NCBI GenBank assembly: GCA_028064945.1
Contig: JAPTWQ010000111.1
Location: 1-9,078, forward strand
DNA: 9,078 nt
DNA from: Nitrospiraceae bacterium
GTDB lineage: Bacteria > Nitrospirota_A > Leptospirillia > Leptospirillales > Leptospirillaceae
Direction of reading: 5' to 3'
Shown here: positions 5,329-9,078 of the stretch, one piece after another
How positions within the stretch are numbered: the stretch's first letter is position 1
How the letters are laid out: every line of letters begins with the position of its first letter
Notes under the pieces: model-generated
What the model saw: the letters and a program-made list of their open reading frames with translations, nothing else
Told to the model about the DNA's origin: nothing
The model's database searches: none
Translations under genes and position numbers: made by a program

Positions 5329-5601
5329 ATGGTTCCCTGGTCTATCGTGCTGGACAGAAAGGCCCTATCCCACGGGGTCCTGCGGTTGTCCGATTTTCTG
5401 ATCTGTCCTGTCTGCCGGGAAAAAAGGATCCCGGACGAGTGGGCTTCGATCCACAGTTCTGGCATGTGTGAAGAATGTTCTTATGCGCAAAGACGGGAAA
5501 ACCCCTATCGGGGAAGCGCTGTCGATCGACGGGCATTCTTTCAGCGCTTGGGTTTGTCGAAGGTTTTTCCGGGAAGCCATCGTCCGCGGATTCCGGCCTG
5601 A
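5329..5601 (+). CDS. Small hypothetical protein with a four-cysteine zinc-ribbon-like motif
   Basis: A 90-residue protein I do not recognise as a named family. CPVC at 26-29 and CEEC at 47-50 form CxxC-x17-CxxC, the spacing of a zinc ribbon or similar metal-binding knuckle. The segment between is polar with His42. The C-terminal 35 residues are strongly basic (NPYRGSAVDRRAFFQRLG and on), which would suit nucleic-acid binding, though protein-protein contact is equally possible. There is no signal peptide or membrane segment. The ATG at 5329 has GGGAGG 7 bases upstream; an in-frame TTG at 5296 has no site and is rejected. The next gene on the strand starts 116 bases later and may or may not share its transcript. 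The reading frame is well supported by its ribosome binding site and ordered Cys pairs; its function is unknown. Confidence 0.72.
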   Translation: MVPWSIVLDRKALSHGVLRLSDFLICPVCREKRIPDEWASIHSSGMCEECSYAQRRENPYRGSAVDRRAFFQRLGLSKVFPGSHRPRIPA

Positions 5602-5717
5602 ATCCAGTCATTAAATGGTTTTTTCCGGGGGTATAGTTTAGAAGAGAGCTGCAAGAATTGGGCAATATGTTAACTGTTTCTCGCCAACAACCGTCAGATC
5701 AGCCAGGGAGGTGGATC

Positions 5718-6404
5718 ATGATTCGTGTGAAGGGGCAAGATGCCGTTAATGAAGCTTTCTGGTATTTGGGGGAAAGTCCGAACCTCCCCAAGGCCGCTTT
5801 TTTTCGTCTGACACCGGAGGGAGACAAGAGAAAGATCTCTCCGGAAGAGATTCAAAAGCTTGTGGCAAGCAACCGGGCCCGTCCCCAGGAATTTGTGTGC
5901 GAGGTCCCCTGTGTCTGGGATTTGATCCAGGAATGTGAGCGCGATCGGGTTTCTTTTCCGCTTCCGGATTTGTCGATTTATCCGGGGACAAAAGTGGTCA
6001 TTGTACAGAACCGGTTTTTCGGAGCGGAAATCTGCCCGGGAAGCCGATGGTTCTCCATCAGTCGACCGATTTATGACAGTGCGGTGCGATGGGCGAAGGG
6101 AACTCCGGTCATCGAGCCCGAGTATTCCCAGGATGAATTCATGAACCGTCTTTTTCCCCGGACTTTTCTGAAACCAGGTGTCTGGCGGGGAGATTGCCAT
6201 TCTTTGAAAGAATGCCGCCAGACGGGCGAGCATCTTCTTCATATCTTTTCCCTGCCACATGCGCAGTATTCGGGGTGGGAAGACCGGCAAAAAGCAGCAG
6301 GGAGGGAAATTTCTGAAGAATACGGGGATGGACTTTTTTATGACCAGGTCCTCGAAGACGTCCGGTCGGCATGCCCAAAGGATTCAGTGGCGCCCTTCCC
6401 ATGA
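5718..6404 (+). CDS. Hypothetical soluble protein, 228 residues
   Basis: I do not recognise this protein. It has no signal peptide, transmembrane segment or nucleotide-binding loop. It is mixed in charge and carries several Cys (61, 65, 73 and 106 in the first half, two more near residue 165-171), but not in a spacing I can assign to a metal site. The middle (VSFPLPDLSIYPGTKVVIVQNRFFGAE) reads like beta structure; the last third is charged and probably helical. AGGGAGGT at 5705-5712 selects the ATG at 5718. Upstream in-frame starts at 5658 (TTG) and 5667 (ATG) have no binding site. A -10-like TATAGT at 5632-5637 may give it its own promoter. It ends 19 bases from the convergent dehydrogenase stop codon. 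Full-length open frame with normal composition makes it a credible gene. Confidence 0.75.
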   Translation: MIRVKGQDAVNEAFWYLGESPNLPKAAFFRLTPEGDKRKISPEEIQKLVASNRARPQEFVCEVPCVWDLIQECERDRVSFPLPDLSIYPGTKVVIVQNRFFGAEICPGSRWFSISRPIYDSAVRWAKGTPVIEPEYSQDEFMNRLFPRTFLKPGVWRGDCHSLKECRQTGEHLLHIFSLPHAQYSGWEDRQKAAGREISEEYGDGLFYDQVLEDVRSACPKDSVAPFP

Positions 6405-6423
6405 CGTTCTCCGGGGGCAGGTG

Positions 6424-7257
6424 TCACGTTCGGGGAGGATGTTTTCTCCGGAGTATTCGCGACAGGAGAAACTCCCGCGTGGGCATGGGGAGAGACCCCA
6501 GAAATCTCAAGGGCCAGGCCAGACCAGGGGGGAAGGAATAAACCGATTTTTTCTTCCTGGCCGCTTTAAGAATGAGTTGGGCGGCTTTTTCCGGTTCCAG
6601 GACAAAGGGCATGGGGTAGGGATTGTCCCGGGTCATCTCTGTCCGGATAAAGCCGGGATTCACGAGTGTGAGAGTGACCCCATGCTGTTTCAGGTCATAC
6701 CGAAGGGACCCGCACCAGAGGTTCAGGGCTGCTTTTGATGCACAGTAGCCTCCGGCTTCCGGCAGCGCAAGATAGGACGCAAGACTGGAGATGACAAGGA
6801 TCGATCCATTCCGGTTGCTTGTCATTCCAGGAAGAAAAGGCAGAATTGTATTTCTCGCACCGTGAAAGTTCGTCTCCATCACGTCCTCTTCACATCGATC
6901 GGCCATCCCTGCATATAAAGGCCCCCGGATCCCGGCGTTAACAATCAGACAATCGGGAACACCGTAACGGTCTTGAAAGTCCATTCCCGCTTCTTGCAGA
7001 AAGGTTTTGTCACGGACGTCTCCCGTGTAGGTTATCACGTTGACTCCTTTTTTCCGGATTTCTCCGGCGAGAGACTCCAGGAGACTTGTCCGGCGAGCCA
7101 ATAACCCCATGGAGACACCGGGATGGGCGGATTCCAGCGCCAGGGCTTTTCCCAGGCCAGACGATGCGCCTGTCAGAAAAATCCGGGAGAAGAGAGGTGT
7201 GCGGGATGACGTTTTTTCTGGGGGACTGTTCCCGGTACATTCCGGATGGATTTCCAT
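6424..7257 (-). CDS. Classical short-chain dehydrogenase/reductase (SDR)
   Basis: A 277-residue NAD(P)-dependent oxidoreductase of the classical SDR type. TGASSGLG at 29-36 is the cofactor-binding glycine motif. Asp80 (in GDV) contacts the adenine, NAG is at 107-109, and Asn130 is the catalytic Asn. Ser158 lies 13 residues before Tyr171, and YCASK at 171-175 gives the catalytic Tyr and Lys. NPGFIRTEM at 200-208 is the usual loop after the active site. The basic residues Arg55 and Arg56 after the second strand suggest NADP(H) preference. About 23 residues precede the first strand, longer than typical, and the ATG at 7257 has only a weak AGGTCGAG, so the true start is uncertain. The C-terminal tail is hydrophobic and Pro-rich, perhaps membrane-associating. 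It diverges from era across 91 bases. The substrate cannot be told. Confidence 0.9.
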   Translation of the reverse strand: MEIHPECTGNSPPEKTSSRTPLFSRIFLTGASSGLGKALALESAHPGVSMGLLARRTSLLESLAGEIRKKGVNVITYTGDVRDKTFLQEAGMDFQDRYGVPDCLIVNAGIRGPLYAGMADRCEEDVMETNFHGARNTILPFLPGMTSNRNGSILVISSLASYLALPEAGGYCASKAALNLWCGSLRYDLKQHGVTLTLVNPGFIRTEMTRDNPYPMPFVLEPEKAAQLILKAARKKKSVYSFPPGLAWPLRFLGSLPMPTREFLLSRILRRKHPPRT

Positions 7258-7348
7258 TCTCGACCTGGCCCATGATAAAGTTTCTGAACTTGAGACAATT
7301 CACTCTGGCAAACGAAAAATCGTCTGCTGATGACCTGAAAGGCCCGAA

Positions 7349-8311
7349 ATGCCGAAAAACTCCATTCCATCCTTGCCTGTCGGGGAGGAGCAAGCCCCGA
7401 ACAGCGCCCATTCTCGTTCGGGATTTGTGTCTCTGGTAGGACTTCCGAACTCCGGAAAATCGACTCTGGTCAACGCAATCGTTGGAGAAAAAATTGCGGC
7501 AACCTCACCCGTTGCCCAGACTACCCGAACCTTGATCCAGGGGATCCACACCACCACGCGCGGCCAGATTGTCTTCTATGATACGCCGGGATTTCACCGT
7601 TTGTCGCATGCCTTCAACCAGCTTATGGGGACTGTGGCGAAAGAAGCTCTTCTCTCAGCCGATGTTGTCGTCTGGGTCGTGAGTCTCGATCCTTTGCCGG
7701 GGCCGCAGGATGTGGAGAAAATGCGCCAGATTCTTCTTCCCGCTCTGGGGGGGAGGCCGTTGGTGATCGCTGCGACAAAAATGGACCGGGCGAAGTCCCA
7801 GGGGATGATTCCACGCCTTCTGGAAATTGAAAAATGGGGGTTCCCGGGTGAAATCATACCGGTTTCCGGTTTAAAAGAAAAAAATCTTGACCGGTTTGTC
7901 AATCTTCTCTTCGACCTTCTTCCTGCCGGAGAGCCCGTCTTCGACCGGGAATGGTATACAAGCCAGACCGTCCGTCAGTTGGCGCGCGAGTATATTCAGG
8001 AAAAAATTTTCTTGCAACTGAGAGAGGAAGTTCCCCATCAGGCCGCTGTCTTGATCGAGGAGTTTGAGGAACCGCAGTCTCCTGGCGAAATTACGCGAAT
8101 TACGGGCACAGTTTTTGTCGAGCGACTCTCCCAGAAAGGCATTCTGATCGGACAGAAGGGAGAGAGGATCCGTGAAATCAGTCAGGCAGCACGGATGGAT
8201 ATCGAAAGACTTGTGGGAGGAAAAGTTTTTTTGCGTCTGGATGTGCGGGTTTCCGAAGGTTGGCGGGAAAATCCCGGTATGCTTCGGGAGCTTGGATATA
8301 TGCCCGAATAA
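7349..8311 (+). CDS. era: GTPase Era, small-subunit ribosome assembly factor
   Basis: A 320-residue Era with both expected domains. The N-terminal GTPase has G1 GLPNSGKST at 31-39, the switch I AQTTR at 56-60 with GIH at 65-67, and G3 DTPGFH at 78-83. G4 is TKMD at 143-146 and G5 is SGLKEKNLD at 173-181. The C-terminal KH domain carries GQKG at 268-271 followed by ERIREISQAARMDIERL. In the family the KH domain binds the 3' end of 16S rRNA during 30S maturation. G4 has Thr where Asn is canonical and G5 has SGL for the usual SAL. A leader of about 24 residues precedes the first strand. GAAAGG lies 6 bases before the ATG. recO follows after 12 bases, a pairing common in bacteria. No strong promoter is visible in the 91-base gap upstream. 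Confidence 0.97.
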   Translation: MPKNSIPSLPVGEEQAPNSAHSRSGFVSLVGLPNSGKSTLVNAIVGEKIAATSPVAQTTRTLIQGIHTTTRGQIVFYDTPGFHRLSHAFNQLMGTVAKEALLSADVVVWVVSLDPLPGPQDVEKMRQILLPALGGRPLVIAATKMDRAKSQGMIPRLLEIEKWGFPGEIIPVSGLKEKNLDRFVNLLFDLLPAGEPVFDREWYTSQTVRQLAREYIQEKIFLQLREEVPHQAAVLIEEFEEPQSPGEITRITGTVFVERLSQKGILIGQKGERIREISQAARMDIERLVGGKVFLRLDVRVSEGWRENPGMLRELGYMPE

Positions 8312-8323
8312 CGAGGAGACTCC

Positions 8324-9064
8324 TTGGAGCAGTGCGCCCTGGTTCTGCGATCGGTCCGATATCTTGAGTCCGACAAGGTGGTGACCTTCTTTTCCAGGGA
8401 AGAAGGAGTTCTCACAGGATTTGCCAGGGGAGCTGCGGGGATGTCAAACCGGTTTGGCGCTTCCCTGGAACCCCTGACTCTTTCAAGAATACTGGGAAGG
8501 TTCCACCTGGAGGGAACTCTTTATCGGATTCATAAAGCCTCTATAGTGAACCCGTTCTCATCCATCAAGTCTGACCTGGACCGATGCTACTGGGCGGGAA
8601 TGGGGATCCGTCTTTTATTGGGACTTCTTCCCGCTGCCTTGCCGGAACCGCCCGTTTTTGATATTGCTGTCAACTATCTGGAACTCCTCTCTGCACAAGA
8701 GATCTCGCCGGCTTTTTCCTGGCTCCGTTTTGCGGCATCCGCTCTGGACCTCCTTGGATATCAGATCCGGGCAGACGACTGCAGTTTTTGCAAAGAAGCT
8801 CCTTTCGGAAATTCCCTTTTTTATTATCCAATGGATGGAAGGGTCCTGTGTTCCCGCTGTCTCGAGAATCCCGGAGACATGGAAGAGGGACTGAAAGTGG
8901 AGGTGAAGGTCTTGCGTTTTCTTGAAAGAATTGCGGGAAACAAGGCGGAGATACCCGGGGATGACCCGGTCCTGGGCAGATCGGTTGAGTTTCTGGACCG
9001 GATCCTGTCCTGTCGGGTGAAAGACTGGCGAACAATCGATTCCCTGCCGGTCCGTATTGTCTAG
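8324..9064 (+). CDS. recO: DNA repair protein RecO
   Basis: A 246-residue RecO, complete and of normal length. The N-terminal OB fold opens with ALVLRSVRYLESDKVVTFFSREEGVLTGFARGA-type sequence at about 5-37, matching the family's characteristic 'transfer all modes of growth' beginning. A helical middle follows. The zinc-binding module has CSFC at 153-156 and CSRC at 176-179, flanking the usual FYYPMDGRVL stretch. RecO works with RecR to load RecA on SSB-coated single-stranded DNA in the RecFOR gap-repair route. The start is a TTG at 8324 with GAGGAG (8313-8318) 5 bases upstream; no ATG or GTG in frame nearby has a site or would keep the N-terminal strand. The 12-base gap to era implies one transcript. 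Only 14 bases remain after the stop codon, so no terminator can be judged. Confidence 0.95.
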   Translation: MEQCALVLRSVRYLESDKVVTFFSREEGVLTGFARGAAGMSNRFGASLEPLTLSRILGRFHLEGTLYRIHKASIVNPFSSIKSDLDRCYWAGMGIRLLLGLLPAALPEPPVFDIAVNYLELLSAQEISPAFSWLRFAASALDLLGYQIRADDCSFCKEAPFGNSLFYYPMDGRVLCSRCLENPGDMEEGLKVEVKVLRFLERIAGNKAEIPGDDPVLGRSVEFLDRILSCRVKDWRTIDSLPVRIV

Positions 9065-9078
9065 TGTAGTAATTCTTA

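Noticed and set aside
5588..5624. Terminator after the zinc-ribbon gene
   Set aside because: GGATT/AATCC is only a 5-bp stem that overlaps the stop codon, and the T6 run lies 13 bases further on, so the parts do not form a proper terminator.

Overview
The window is a stretch of bacterial chromosome, moderately GC-rich by eye, with short intergenic gaps, strong GGAGG-type ribosome binding sites, and occasional GTG and TTG starts. The protein set suggests a Gram-negative autotroph: a small exported class I cytochrome c, a CDGSH [2Fe-2S] protein, a single-domain globin, GDP-mannose synthesis and era-recO. The sequences feel most like Leptospirillum (Nitrospirota), but that is an impression from protein style, not a database match. 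I see no tRNA, rRNA, CRISPR array, insertion sequence or phage gene.

Region 1 (1-1305) is a redox block. The N-terminal part of an FNR-type flavin reductase runs off the left edge on the minus strand. Diverging from it is a monohaem cytochrome c followed by a stand-alone CDGSH iron-sulfur protein, and the pair ends in a clear intrinsic terminator.

Region 2 (1396-4860) is on the minus strand. manC, a bifunctional mannose-6-phosphate isomerase / GDP-mannose pyrophosphorylase, overlaps a phosphomannomutase/phosphoglucomutase gene by 4 bases. Together they cover fructose-6-phosphate to GDP-mannose, a precursor for exopolysaccharide or LPS sugars. Downstream on the same strand is a single-domain globin with its own AT-rich control region. 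That region holds an exact NsrR-type half-site (AAGATGCATTT) and a 21-bp dyad on top of the predicted -10, which suggests nitric-oxide-responsive control.

Region 3 (4861-6404) begins with a 468-bp gap containing two dyads, a plus-strand promoter with a perfect TTGACA box and a possible leader hairpin. Two plus-strand genes of unknown function follow: a 90-residue protein with a four-cysteine zinc-ribbon-like motif and a 228-residue soluble protein.

Region 4 (6424-9064) holds a minus-strand classical short-chain dehydrogenase, convergent with region 3. Diverging from it are the housekeeping genes era (ribosome-assembly GTPase) and recO (recombination mediator), 12 bases apart and probably co-transcribed.

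The most interesting signals are the NsrR-like operator at the globin, the possible split globin/reductase pair, the cytochrome-CDGSH unit, and the unknown pair behind a long leader.
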